This document shows positions 17,199 to 26,174 of a stretch of DNA of 64,000 nucleotides, piece by piece. The notes below the pieces were generated by a model. The model was not told the origin of the DNA and made no database searches. It saw only the letters and a program-made list of their open reading frames with translations. The stretch spans positions 62,001 to 126,000 of the forward strand of contig NZ_ATGG01000017.1 of NCBI RefSeq assembly GCF_000413855.1. Reading direction: 5' to 3'. The DNA comes from Acinetobacter gyllenbergii CIP 110306 = MTCC 11365. GTDB taxonomy: Bacteria > Pseudomonadota > Gammaproteobacteria > Pseudomonadales > Moraxellaceae. The position numbers and the translations under genes are program-made. Every line of letters begins with the position of its first letter. Position 1 is the first letter of the stretch.

Positions 17199-18512
17199 TT
17201 AATTTTTATGTTTAGAGAATCGGTAGCCCTGATCACATAATGCGGCAATCACAACAAAAACTGCTGCGGCGATTAAAATCATGATAACACTGGCTGTTGA
17301 GTGTGTAGGTGAGGCTGCAACCATACTCAAAGCACCCAATGGAGCTAGACCACCTGCAATTGCCGTACCAATTTCTCGGCTAGAACTCACCCCAGTAGAA
17401 CGATTTTCCACTGAAAATTGTCGGCATAAAAATGAGCTTTGTGAAGCAAACATCATTGGTGCCAAAATACCGGTTCCTATCGCAATTGCAATATAGATAA
17501 AGATATCCTGACCTGTTTCCAGTAATTTCACAAAAGGATACGCAAATAATAAGGATAAAAGCCCACCTAAGATTAGTACTTTTTTACTACTCCAATAATC
17601 ACACAACCATCCAAACAAAGGCACGGTTACGATGGCGACTAAACTGGCGATCGTAATCGACAAAGATGTAACATGTGCTGTCACCCCTTTAAATTGTGTT
17701 AAATAAGCTAAAGAGAAGGTTTTAAAAATGTAGCTTAGTGCGTTATATCCAATTGCCACAATCAAAACAACCAACACCCCTTTTAGATTCGCTTTAAGTA
17801 AACTTTTAAAAGGATTTTCAATCTTCACTTTTGAATCGTCATTAATTTTTTGTTCAAAATCTGGCGTTTCAGGTAAATTTTTTCTGACCCAAACCCCGAC
17901 AAGGACCAATACAAAGCTTAATAGAAATGGAATACGCCAACCGCCATTTAATAAAAATTCATCTCCATTTAAAGTGAGTAGAAAAATAGTCAGTGAGGAC
18001 AATAATAAGCCCAAGTTTAAACCTAATGCTGGCCAAGCCCCTTGACGACCACGTTTTTCATCCGATGCGTGCTCATAAGAAGTAATTGCCGCTCCCGCGA
18101 ATTCCGCACCTGCACCAAGCCCCTGAATAATCCGAAAAAAAACTAAAAGTATGGGAGCCCAAATCCCAATCGTGTCATAACTAGGAATGAGTCCGATAAA
18201 TACAGTACATAGCCCCATCAGCAAAAAGGTAATATAAAGCATTTTTTTGCGACCATAACGATCACCAAAAAAACCAAAAAATATACCGCCAAATGGTCGA
18301 GCAATAAATCCAATTGCAAAGGTCGCAAAGGCGGCAATCGCTGCTGTACTAGGATCAGATTTATCAAAAAAAACTTTACTAAAAACAATAGATGCCATCG
18401 TGGCATATAAGTAGAAGTCGTACCATTCCAACATTGAACCCACAATGGTGGCCGTTGCAACTTTCTTTAAACGTTTGGCTTTTTCTTGTTCTGTTTCATG
18501 AACATTTTGCAT
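17199..18512 (-). CDS. MFS transporter of the metabolite:H+ symporter (MHS) family
   Basis: 437 residues and about 12 membrane segments. The N-terminus GSMLEWYDFYLYATMASIVF and the loop GDRYGRKKML (MFS motif A), preceded by ARPFGGIFFGFFGD, are typical of the MHS group of organic-acid importers (citrate, alpha-ketoglutarate, shikimate relatives). It lies downstream of a 2-hydroxy-acid dehydrogenase on the same strand, so a 2-hydroxy acid is a reasonable guess for the substrate. An 11-bp inverted repeat (17169-17179 / 17192-17202) covers its stop codon. The gene is inside the tRNA-Gly-bounded segment. Confidence 0.9.
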   Translation of the reverse strand: MQNVHETEQEKAKRLKKVATATIVGSMLEWYDFYLYATMASIVFSKVFFDKSDPSTAAIAAFATFAIGFIARPFGGIFFGFFGDRYGRKKMLYITFLLMGLCTVFIGLIPSYDTIGIWAPILLVFFRIIQGLGAGAEFAGAAITSYEHASDEKRGRQGAWPALGLNLGLLLSSLTIFLLTLNGDEFLLNGGWRIPFLLSFVLVLVGVWVRKNLPETPDFEQKINDDSKVKIENPFKSLLKANLKGVLVVLIVAIGYNALSYIFKTFSLAYLTQFKGVTAHVTSLSITIASLVAIVTVPLFGWLCDYWSSKKVLILGGLLSLLFAYPFVKLLETGQDIFIYIAIAIGTGILAPMMFASQSSFLCRQFSVENRSTGVSSSREIGTAIAGGLAPLGALSMVAASPTHSTASVIMILIAAAVFVVIAALCDQGYRFSKHKN

Positions 18513-18614
18513 ACGAATAATCCTTTATTTAAGGCGCATGACCCCTATCGCCTATAGTTTCCATCTATAAGACAGGTCATAATTTAAGCGGATAATTAAA
18601 AGTAAGAAGACACT

Positions 18615-19799
18615 CTAATCTGAAGATCGACAATTGATGAGCATACTGGGATTCAGCTCATGACAACGATTGACACCTAACATTGCCATATTACGATCGA
18701 CTTCATCACGTAGCAGGCTAATCGCATGTTCTACGCCTGTATCGCCTGCTACAGCAGCTGCATAATTAAATGGTCGTCCAACAAAGACCATCTTTGCCCC
18801 TAAAGCAACCGCTTTAAGCACATCTGAACCCCGTCGAAAACCACTATCAATCATGACAGGATAATCTGAGCCTAATGCCTGAACGACATCCGGTAAAATT
18901 CGCATGGGAGAAGTTGCTCCATCCAATTGACGACCGCCATGATTAGATAAAATGATGCCATCTGCCCCCATTTCTTTGGCAAGACGAGCATCTTTAACAC
19001 TGAGCACCCCTTTAATCACCAAATGTCCTTGCCAATAGTCACGAATTTGTTTGAAATGTTCCCAATTTAAATGATCTCTGGCAGAAAAATCACGCAGCAC
19101 ATTGGCAGATAGGATTGGCGCCCCTCTCGTCGCAAAGGAGTTTTCAAAATGAGGCATTCCATACTTCATAAATGTCCGACAGAAGGTTCCAAATAACCAC
19201 GAAAGTCGAGTCAGCCCATCCCAAGCCAAACGCAAACTTGGACGTAATGGCGTCGAAAAGCCTGAACGCACATTATTTTCCCGATTTGCAGAAACGGGTA
19301 TATCGACCGTAATCACCAGTGTCTTAAAACCAGCGTTCTTTATCCGCTCCAGCAATGCCAAAATGCGCGGTGTGTCTCCAGGAAGATACGCTTGAAACCA
19401 TGTATCTGGCGCGGCTTTTGCCACCGCTTCTAAGGGGATTAAGGATGAACCACTCATAATTGAAACAATATTGGCAGCTTGTGCAGTACGTGCTAAAACC
19501 ACATCTCCCCGATAGGTTGACAATGCATTTAAGCCCATAGGAGCGATGCCAAAAGGTGAATGATAAGTTTTTCCAAATAGCTCTACTTTTTGATCTCGCT
19601 TAGAAACATCTGTTAAGACCTGCGTGATAAAACGATAATTTTTAAATACGCTACGATTATCCTGAAGGCTCGTATTTTCCTCTGCTGCGCCAGCAATATA
19701 ACCAAAGATTGGCCGAGGTAGTTTTCGACGTGCTTTTTCCTCAAAATCTTGTAAGCATAAAATATCTTCCAGCACTTTAGGTATGTTCTTAGAAGACAT
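18615..19799 (-). CDS. FMN-dependent alpha-hydroxy-acid dehydrogenase
   Basis: 394 residues from ATG 19799, preceded by the perfect ribosome-binding site AAGGAGG; a longer start at 19835 is much less likely. The TIM-barrel family is clear: PIFGYIAGAAEENTS near the N-terminus, PFGIAPMGLNAL, ILSNHGGRQLDG with the catalytic His and Arg, and MIDSGFRRGSDVLKAVALGA binding FMN phosphate. Members oxidise L-lactate, mandelate or glycolate. The specificity is unresolved. With the downstream MHS carrier it probably forms a two-gene uptake and oxidation unit controlled by the divergent LysR protein. Confidence 0.9.
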   Translation of the reverse strand: MSSKNIPKVLEDILCLQDFEEKARRKLPRPIFGYIAGAAEENTSLQDNRSVFKNYRFITQVLTDVSKRDQKVELFGKTYHSPFGIAPMGLNALSTYRGDVVLARTAQAANIVSIMSGSSLIPLEAVAKAAPDTWFQAYLPGDTPRILALLERIKNAGFKTLVITVDIPVSANRENNVRSGFSTPLRPSLRLAWDGLTRLSWLFGTFCRTFMKYGMPHFENSFATRGAPILSANVLRDFSARDHLNWEHFKQIRDYWQGHLVIKGVLSVKDARLAKEMGADGIILSNHGGRQLDGATSPMRILPDVVQALGSDYPVMIDSGFRRGSDVLKAVALGAKMVFVGRPFNYAAAVAGDTGVEHAISLLRDEVDRNMAMLGVNRCHELNPSMLINCRSSD

Positions 19800-19918
19800 C
19801 TTTCCTCCTTGAATATTTTGCTTATGTGCATCCATAAAAGTCGCTCATCCATTTTCCACAATCTACTTTATAGTGATAGAGGAACATAAATAAAAGCGGT
19901 ATTATTCAAACAAGGTTA

Positions 19919-19933
19919 TTCGGAAAAATCGAA
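19919..19933. promoter_or_regulatory. Possible LysR-type operator
   Basis: TTCGGAAAAATCGAA contains a T-N11-A pattern with short dyad arms (TTCG / CGAA), lying just before the LysR gene and in the divergent promoter region. Such patterns are common in AT-rich DNA. Confidence 0.3.
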
Positions 19934-19935
19934 CA

Positions 19936-20850
19936 ATGTCATCTCCTACCATTAAGCAATTGGAAGCTTTTTATTGGGCAGCAACGTGTGATAATTTTGC
20001 TATCGCAGCACAACGTCTACATATATCAGTTTCGTCGTTATCACAAAGAATTCATGAATTAGAAGGCATTTTGGATCATCAACTTTTTGATCGTAGTGGA
20101 CATCGAGCTGTGTTAACTGAGGATGGAGAACGCTTATTAAGTATGGCAAGCAAAGTACTTGAAGCTGTCATAACACTACAAACAACCTTTACGGATAAAC
20201 AAAAAGGCTTGAATGGCAGGTTAAAGTTTGGTGTTGGAGAGTTATCAGCACTAACATGGCTACCCAAATTTATTGCCATTGCCCAGAAAGAGCACCCGCT
20301 CTTACATTTGGAACCCTATGTTGATGTTGGTGCAGTACTTGAACGGAAATTAGAGGCTGGTGAACTAGATTTTGCTATTATGGCTGGTCGATCGTCTAAA
20401 AGTAGCATTCTCTCCCAGTCGATTATGAAAGCTGATTTTGTATGGATGATCGCCGAGCCATTACTCGATCAGACCTCAGCTCAAGATTTAATAAGCCTAT
20501 TAACTCAACATACACTCGTTACCCTACCTGCTGGAGCGGGAACAACCCGTATTTTGGATGACTGGCTATTAGGTCAGAATATTCATGAAATTAAGCGTAT
20601 CACTTGTAATCATTGGAGTGCTGTTGCTGGAATGATTCGAGAAGGTGTTGGTATTGGTTTTTTACCTAAAGGCTGGATGGAAAATGGCGTAGGTACCTCA
20701 CTGATTCAACTTGAAAGTAATCCACCATTAGCCCCACTCCATTACGCTTTTCAATGGAGACGCGGGGATATTCGAAATATTATTCCAACCATGCAAACCT
20801 TAGTCCGTGAACATATCAACTTTTCGCTAAGACCGAATGATATTTTATGA
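19936..20850 (+). CDS. LysR-family transcriptional regulator
   Basis: 304 residues. Residues 1-62 are the winged helix-turn-helix (IKQLEAFYWAATCDNFAIAAQRLHISVSSLSQRIHELE, LFDRSGHRAVLTEDG); the rest is the periplasmic-binding-like effector domain. Transcribed away from the hydroxy-acid dehydrogenase, which it most likely regulates in response to the acid. Inside the tRNA-Gly-bounded segment. Confidence 0.9.
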   Translation: MSSPTIKQLEAFYWAATCDNFAIAAQRLHISVSSLSQRIHELEGILDHQLFDRSGHRAVLTEDGERLLSMASKVLEAVITLQTTFTDKQKGLNGRLKFGVGELSALTWLPKFIAIAQKEHPLLHLEPYVDVGAVLERKLEAGELDFAIMAGRSSKSSILSQSIMKADFVWMIAEPLLDQTSAQDLISLLTQHTLVTLPAGAGTTRILDDWLLGQNIHEIKRITCNHWSAVAGMIREGVGIGFLPKGWMENGVGTSLIQLESNPPLAPLHYAFQWRRGDIRNIIPTMQTLVREHINFSLRPNDIL

Positions 20851-20993
20851 AGTTTTGCATACAATCTAAGTTACCAACAACAAATATAAACCTACAATTA
20901 GTTGATATATCTATATAAATATAAATTTTTTCTTATATTTTGCTAACTCAAAAAAAAATCGTTTAACTCAACAAAAGAGTTAATAATTTAAAC

Positions 20994-21050
20994 AGGGCTT
21001 AAACCCTGCCAAGACTGAGACCGTAAGTTCGAATCTCCTTTCCCGTTCCA
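20994..21050 (+). pseudogene. Decayed 3' portion of tRNA-Gly
   Basis: The stretch aligns with the 3' half of the tRNA-Gly at 16930: GCCAAG at the anticodon, AGTTCGAATCTCC in the T-arm, and TTTCCCGTTCCAGATTC at the acceptor end. From the T-arm on only two bases differ from the intact gene, while the anticodon-side arms are disrupted and the 5' half is absent, so it cannot fold as a tRNA. Confidence 0.8.
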
Positions 21051-21058
21051 GATTCAAA

Positions 21059-21087
21059 AGCCCTTTTCGAAAGATAAGGGCTTTTTT
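21059..21087 (+). terminator. Duplicate of the tRNA-Gly terminator
   Basis: Same hairpin as 17016-17039 (one change in the left arm, same GAAA loop and GATAAGGGCTT right arm) followed by a T run, at the same distance from the tRNA remnant. Confidence 0.85.
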
Positions 21088-21238
21088 ATGTATAACTTAA
21101 ATAAAATGCTCAATATCTAAACATGAGTTATTACCATAAATCTTATTTTAATAAAAATAAGGAAAAAGGCTTTACGCCAAAGTTGCTTGCGTTCAAAAAT
21201 ACTAAAATTACCTCGCCATTGACCAATAGCGTAAAAAA

Positions 21239-21259
21239 ACAGGACACATTTTGTCCTGT
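21239..21259 (-). terminator. Terminator of the pilus operon
   Basis: 8-bp stem ACAGGACA / TGTCCTGT, 5-base loop; on the minus strand it runs into TTTTTTTAC. It lies 33 bases beyond the tip-gene stop. Confidence 0.88.
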
Positions 21260-21291
21260 CTAAAGTTTTCTATTCAAAAACCGAACTTATT

Positions 21292-22320
21292 TTAATAAGT
21301 AACAGTAACAACTACTGTATCCGAATAATTACCTGGGGTGCTTGAAATAGCGGTTCCTTGAGGAATCCTCCCATAAACTACGGTACTTTGGGCACTACCA
21401 GTTCCTGTTTTAGAAACACCGCCTGAACCACCTACAGCAGTTACACCTCCTGTGGCATCCCATACCGTACTATATGAAGCATTCTGATAAAGCTGATAAG
21501 GTATATATTGACTACTGCCATTCGTCATCCGCCTAAATCCGCCAGTAATACGGTTATTCCCATCTCCCAAATAAATACTATATGGGGTTCCATAATTACA
21601 GGTGGTGTTAATTGCACCTTGGGCTGGATAATCACGGCTAGTCGTACCAATATCACCAATATTGCCAAAATCAACATTAGAGGTTGAGTTTAATTGGCAT
21701 AAACTCGGTACCACATAATTCGCTGTTATCGTGGTGTTTCCAGAATCCCAACCTCCACCACTATCGCCTTCACATCGACTACTGGCATTTCCTTGCATAT
21801 CCCAAAATAACTGGACCGTACCCGTATAAGTACCTATAGGGTAAGCGGTTAATGAACCTGACTGAGCTGGCACTTTAATGCTCACCGAATAATTCACAAG
21901 ATTATTAGTCGCTACCGTGTTAACTGGCCCATACCAAACATTCGAGCTCTGATTAGTGGTCGCAGAACCAGCCCCTCCAACAGTTGCCGTTACTGTGTAC
22001 GGCAATGAAACACTATTATTTGATGTTGTATTGCCAGTAAATACTGTTTTCATACACATATACTGTGATATTTGAGCAGTACTTCCCGTATTGGTACAAC
22101 GAATGGTTCCTGTATAAGTAATGGTTGCGTCACTGTTAATTGTTGCTGCTGTATAGGTATAAGTATTTGATGTTGAACCTGTTATAGTACAAGCAGCATA
22201 TGCTGAACTAAAAAAAGCATAAAAGATAAAAAGTAAAAGAACCCCAATAAAATATTTTAGAACAGATAAGAAAGTTGCCAATCTCTGTTCTTGTCTATTG
22301 CTAGCAATATCTATTGACAT
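21292..22320 (-). CDS. Csu-type pilus tip subunit with two spore-coat-U domains
   Basis: 342 residues: signal/transmembrane segment (about 22-43, FIGVLLLFIFYAFFSSAYA), then two SCPU domains, about 43-190 and 205-342. The second ends with the strand DTVVVTVTY, the donor-strand-like C-terminus also seen in the major pilin at 25562. Two-domain architecture and last position match CsuE-type tip adhesins, whose N-terminal domain contacts hydrophobic surfaces. The start codon lies within the end of the usher gene (10-base overlap), so translation is coupled. Confidence 0.88.
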   Translation of the reverse strand: MSIDIASNRQEQRLATFLSVLKYFIGVLLLFIFYAFFSSAYAACTITGSTSNTYTYTAATINSDATITYTGTIRCTNTGSTAQISQYMCMKTVFTGNTTSNNSVSLPYTVTATVGGAGSATTNQSSNVWYGPVNTVATNNLVNYSVSIKVPAQSGSLTAYPIGTYTGTVQLFWDMQGNASSRCEGDSGGGWDSGNTTITANYVVPSLCQLNSTSNVDFGNIGDIGTTSRDYPAQGAINTTCNYGTPYSIYLGDGNNRITGGFRRMTNGSSQYIPYQLYQNASYSTVWDATGGVTAVGGSGGVSKTGTGSAQSTVVYGRIPQGTAISSTPGNYSDTVVVTVTY

Positions 22321-24764
22321 ATATAAGGCCCCAATTTTCTGACAGTGTATTGACTACTGTTATAAGTGAAATCGACTTGGCAACTTCCACGATCAAGAAG
22401 GTCTACTTCAAGTTTATTTTGCTGCAAAAGGTTGGCAACAAATACTTCACCATCATAGCCCACCACTGCATCTTGTTGCCCATTAATTCGAACCGTATAA
22501 CCAGGCAATAAAGGAGAATTGTTCCGATCAACAATTTTCACCAATCCTGAAATGGTCTGATGAGCACCAAAGTCAATCAAAGTTCCTTGACGATAACCGA
22601 CGAGCGCAGTTTGACTTGTAGATTTAACATCCCACTGCAAAGGTAAATAGGATGGATCCAGATAGATATGATGCGGCTGATAAGGTCTTAAATTCGCAAT
22701 TAAGAATCGACCAGATTTATCTGTCTCGCCTAAATTCACCCCACCATTTAGAATCTGGCTTCGTGGTCCGGCATTATTCACAATCGCATAACCGTCTCCA
22801 ATTTCATTGGCTACAAATATACGCCCTGCTGCCGCAACCAGAGACCCTGTCGCTGAAAGTGCAACCTGATCATTATCTCCAAATCGAGTATATCGTCCGG
22901 TAAGATACGCTGGACGAGCCCGATATGATGCATAGATTGATGCATTATTATCGTTCATATCCGCTGCATGCTCTACATACCCACCCCAACCAAATGCACC
23001 TATCTGCGGATCGGTGAATCCATTAATTTCTTGCCTATAAGTCGTTTTACCACTGTCATTAGAAACACTGGTAATGGCATTGAATTTGGTAGACGGTGTG
23101 TAACGCAGTGCAAAGTAAATACCATAATCTTTGCTGTCCTCATAATTTTTATAAGCCGAGGTGTAAAATCCCCAGTTCTTATTCATACTGCCACTTAAAT
23201 TTACAGATAAGAACTTATACGAACTATCGGTATATTTGATCTGGTTATACCCCAGATAAAGACCATAGCCAGTAAGAAAGTTATAGTTAATCCCTGCTCT
23301 GAAAATCTCATCTGCGAATGCACTATAATTAAGATAGTTTTGTGATTCAGCTTCAATCCCGTTATCTCTTAAATATCTGACTTGAGAAACTCGGGCGAGG
23401 TCAAAATAGTTATCAAATACTTTACGGTAGCTCGTATTAAACGAAATACGCTTGCTCATACGTCCCTCTAAACCAACTAAGGCAGAGTAACCGTTTTCAT
23501 CTTTATATTGGCTCGCAGCAATATCAGCATTCACAACCCCCAAACCAAACAAGTTCTTAGCAAAACCAGTTCCTAAATTGATTAAGCCATCTGACGAAGC
23601 CTCTGCACCGCCGCTTAAGGTTAGTGAGTTGCTATAACCATATCTAATCGCGCCTGAGGCAAAAGTAGCATCATCATAATCATTTGAATACAGTCCATAG
23701 TTATAGCGTGGCACACCAACATCTACAGAAAACTCATTTATGTCTTTTGCCAAAATCTTAGAAGAGAAATAGTAAGGTTTTTTAGTGATACTCTGCTGAC
23801 CGGTCGCATCGGTGGTTACAAGAGTAACCTCATTTCCGGAAATAAATGGTAACTGCTTAATGTCAAATGGCCCCGACGGAACAAGACCTGAATAAATTTT
23901 TTGTTGATTGACATATAAGTCCAGCGTGGAAGGCAGTGCAGCCGAGCCAGAAAATTGCGGTAGAGCCGAGGTGATAATATCACCACGTTGAGTATAGGCA
24001 CTTGACCACTGAAAACCCGCAAGACGTACACTATTCCCCCAATCAGGCGTATTAGAGATAAAATCGCCTAAGGTAAATATCCTAATCTTCTCAGGATCTA
24101 CATATTGCCACTTACTTTCCAGACGCACCCATTTATCATGGCTATAAGTCTTTTCATTATTTCCGTTATACAACACCCCAGAAGAAAAATTACCAACAGC
24201 ACTGTTAAAAATACCTTCAGCCGAACCAGAAAAAACAGCCTCATCATTTGTTATGGTTTGATATAAACCGTAGTTTAGAATTGCAGCATTTAAAGGTTTA
24301 AGTTTAAGCAGATTAGAGTTCGGAATTTCTTGCTCTTGCAAATTTACCGTATAGCCGTCCAGCATACTTGATGGAATACTTAAATTTAAAGACTGATCCT
24401 TTTCTAGATAATCGAGTTTAATTTGATCCAAGTCATTGAGGCAGACCCACTTTGTATTAGGTATTTCACTGGCTATTTTTAATCTTAATTTCTTTAAGTC
24501 ACCAGAACGAATATATAGCTTTCCATTTTGATCTTTTTTTACAGAAATCAAATCATTAGAACTATTAGAGTTGATATATACATTTAAAAATAGCTGGGTA
24601 TAATCTTCGGTTAGTTTGTCTTCACTATTTTTTTCATTACGCTTACTTAGATCCACTAAATCGGGAATGGCGGGTATCAAAATATTTGTGCGATCTTGCA
24701 ATGACTCAGCCAATGCGTGAACTGGAAAATAAGTTACACATAAGACACTTATAATATATTTCAT
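22311..24764 (-). CDS. Outer-membrane usher, FimD/CsuD family
   Basis: 817 residues with a signal peptide (MKYIISVLCVTYFPVHALA), N-terminal periplasmic domain, 24-strand barrel, plug region (LPSTLDLYVNQQKIYSGLVPSGPFDIKQLPFISG) and C-terminal domains (FLIANLRPYQPHHIYLDPSYLP; GAHQTISGLVKIVDRNNSPLLPGY). It exports and orders pilin subunits. The sequence resembles the archaic (sigma) ushers of Csu pili rather than classical FimD. Separated from the chaperone gene by 9 bases. Confidence 0.92.
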   Translation of the reverse strand: MKYIISVLCVTYFPVHALAESLQDRTNILIPAIPDLVDLSKRNEKNSEDKLTEDYTQLFLNVYINSNSSNDLISVKKDQNGKLYIRSGDLKKLRLKIASEIPNTKWVCLNDLDQIKLDYLEKDQSLNLSIPSSMLDGYTVNLQEQEIPNSNLLKLKPLNAAILNYGLYQTITNDEAVFSGSAEGIFNSAVGNFSSGVLYNGNNEKTYSHDKWVRLESKWQYVDPEKIRIFTLGDFISNTPDWGNSVRLAGFQWSSAYTQRGDIITSALPQFSGSAALPSTLDLYVNQQKIYSGLVPSGPFDIKQLPFISGNEVTLVTTDATGQQSITKKPYYFSSKILAKDINEFSVDVGVPRYNYGLYSNDYDDATFASGAIRYGYSNSLTLSGGAEASSDGLINLGTGFAKNLFGLGVVNADIAASQYKDENGYSALVGLEGRMSKRISFNTSYRKVFDNYFDLARVSQVRYLRDNGIEAESQNYLNYSAFADEIFRAGINYNFLTGYGLYLGYNQIKYTDSSYKFLSVNLSGSMNKNWGFYTSAYKNYEDSKDYGIYFALRYTPSTKFNAITSVSNDSGKTTYRQEINGFTDPQIGAFGWGGYVEHAADMNDNNASIYASYRARPAYLTGRYTRFGDNDQVALSATGSLVAAAGRIFVANEIGDGYAIVNNAGPRSQILNGGVNLGETDKSGRFLIANLRPYQPHHIYLDPSYLPLQWDVKSTSQTALVGYRQGTLIDFGAHQTISGLVKIVDRNNSPLLPGYTVRINGQQDAVVGYDGEVFVANLLQQNKLEVDLLDRGSCQVDFTYNSSQYTVRKLGPYICQ

Positions 24765-24773
24765 CTAAGCCTC

Positions 24774-25481
24774 TTAAAGCGTAGCTTGCTTACCATTAAC
24801 CGTCAAACTAATTGTATACTTATGATTTTTATCATATTTAAAGTCACTAGAAAGACTAAAATCTCTTGATTTCCCACCCAAAATGTAACCATTCACTGTA
24901 TTGACCTTAATTGGGTAACTTTGACTGGTTGTTGTATCGTTGAGTGTCAAATTATTCAAGAGAGCATGACGGTCCCCAATATTACTAACTCTAAGATATG
25001 AATTGTCTTGCTCTTCTTGTATGGCCCACTCTAGTTTCGTGATCGCCTGCTTATTCACGACAAATACAGGCAATGATGAGCGCAATAGTACGTTAACCCC
25101 TTGATCTGCTTTACGGCTATCAACGGGCTTAGGTAATTCATCTATGATAATACGATAGGTTTTTTCACCAGAAACTGGTCCTGGATTAATTCTAACAACA
25201 CGTAAGTTATAAGAATCATTAGGTTGTAGTTTTAAAAAAGGAGGACTAATTGCAATTTCATCGGTGGGTAGTAATTGATCTTGCCCTGCATTTTGGCTCC
25301 ATTCAAATACACGCACTTGCAAATCAGTGCTTTCATTTGACTGATTATACAAACTGATAGAGGACGCTGCTTGATCTGCTAATATTTCAATACTTACAGG
25401 CGAAAGACGAATAGATGCAGCGTTTAACAGACTAGGCAAAGATAACAATAAACTTGTAATAACAAAAAGATGTTTTTTCAT
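24774..25481 (-). CDS. Periplasmic pilus chaperone, archaic (CsuC-like) type
   Basis: 235 residues with a signal peptide (LFVITSLLLSLPSLLNAA) and the two immunoglobulin-like domains of PapD-type chaperones: SIRLSPVSIEILADQAASSISLYNQ at the start of domain 1, KTYRIIIDELP at the G1-equivalent edge and a second domain from about 140. The chaperone donates a strand to each subunit and delivers it to the usher. It lies between the pilin and usher genes. Confidence 0.92.
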   Translation of the reverse strand: MKKHLFVITSLLLSLPSLLNAASIRLSPVSIEILADQAASSISLYNQSNESTDLQVRVFEWSQNAGQDQLLPTDEIAISPPFLKLQPNDSYNLRVVRINPGPVSGEKTYRIIIDELPKPVDSRKADQGVNVLLRSSLPVFVVNKQAITKLEWAIQEEQDNSYLRVSNIGDRHALLNNLTLNDTTTSQSYPIKVNTVNGYILGGKSRDFSLSSDFKYDKNHKYTISLTVNGKQATL

Positions 25482-25561
25482 GATTTGCCCAGTTGTACTT
25501 TTCTCAAATTAAGCTAGCTCTTAAAAAAAGAGCTAGCAATACTGCCTAGTTTATTAAAAAA

Positions 25562-26092
25562 TTAATAAGTCACTGTTACAGTTACAGTATCTAAATAGCT
25601 ACCTGCACTCGGTAAAGTTGAGCCAGCTGGAATACGACCATACACATTCACAGTTTGTACTGCACCAGTGCCTGTTCCGCTATAAGCTGTTGTTGCGATA
25701 CCAATCGCAGTTGCGCGGTTTGTATCAGAGAAAAGGTTATATGGAATATATTCGTTGCTTGTTGCACCACCAATCATACGGCGTTGAGTCGTTTGAGCAT
25801 TTTTTCCTGCATCAAACGCCAAAGTCCATGGTACAGTGTTGTTACATAAAACCTTGATTGAAGTACCACCTGTCGTTGTCGTATCCGCATCTACGTTGCT
25901 AGCAAGTGAACTCAAAGTACCAAAATCTAAAACCGCATTCGCTGCCGTACCCGTAGCTGAAGTGTTCAATACACAGCTATTCGTAATTGTTGCTTTAACA
26001 GTCAGGGTGCCTGTTGCAGATGCAGCATTTGCAGCATTAATAGAGATGAAACCAGCAGCCAGTGCCGACAAACAAATGAAAGACTTATTCAT
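25562..26092 (-). CDS. Csu-type major pilin (spore coat U domain protein)
   Basis: 176 residues from ATG 26092 (TTG 26098 also in frame). Signal peptide FICLSALAAGFISINAANAA, then one SCPU domain: TLTVKATITNSCVLNTSATG with the conserved Cys, VLDFGTLSSL, VLCNNTVPWTLAFDAG, NVYGRIPAGSTLPSAGSYLDTVTVTVTY. This is the CsuA/B-like shaft subunit. First gene of the four-gene operon; the A. baumannii csu operon has two further minor subunits that are absent here. Confidence 0.9.
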   Translation of the reverse strand: MNKSFICLSALAAGFISINAANAASATGTLTVKATITNSCVLNTSATGTAANAVLDFGTLSSLASNVDADTTTTGGTSIKVLCNNTVPWTLAFDAGKNAQTTQRRMIGGATSNEYIPYNLFSDTNRATAIGIATTAYSGTGTGAVQTVNVYGRIPAGSTLPSAGSYLDTVTVTVTY

Positions 26093-26111
26093 GGTCAAAA
26101 CCTTTTTTTAC

Positions 26112-26140
26112 ATTACAAGAATTAGTTTAATAGATGTAAA
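26112..26140 (-). promoter_or_regulatory. Promoter of the pilus operon
   Basis: On the minus strand TTTACA (26140-26135), a 17-base spacer and TGTAAT (26117-26112) precede the pilin ATG at 26092. Confidence 0.6.
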
Positions 26141-26141
26141 A

Positions 26142-26174
26142 ACTAGCCTTCCCCATCACAATCACTAGCCTTCC
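26142..26174 (-). promoter_or_regulatory. Paired direct repeats abutting the pilus -35 element
   Basis: GGAAGGCTAGT (minus strand) occurs twice, at 26152-26142 and 26174-26164, starts 22 bases apart, that is two helical turns. The nearer copy ends one base before the -35, the layout of a class II activator site. A response regulator is a plausible binder. Confidence 0.55.

Larger units (their letters stand above)
20851..21291. other. Intergenic region with tRNA-Gly scar
   Basis: About 440 bases without a coding gene. It holds the partial tRNA-Gly copy (20994-21050), its terminator (21059-21087) and the terminator of the pilus operon (21239-21259). The rest is AT-rich and featureless to my reading. 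Confidence 0.75.
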
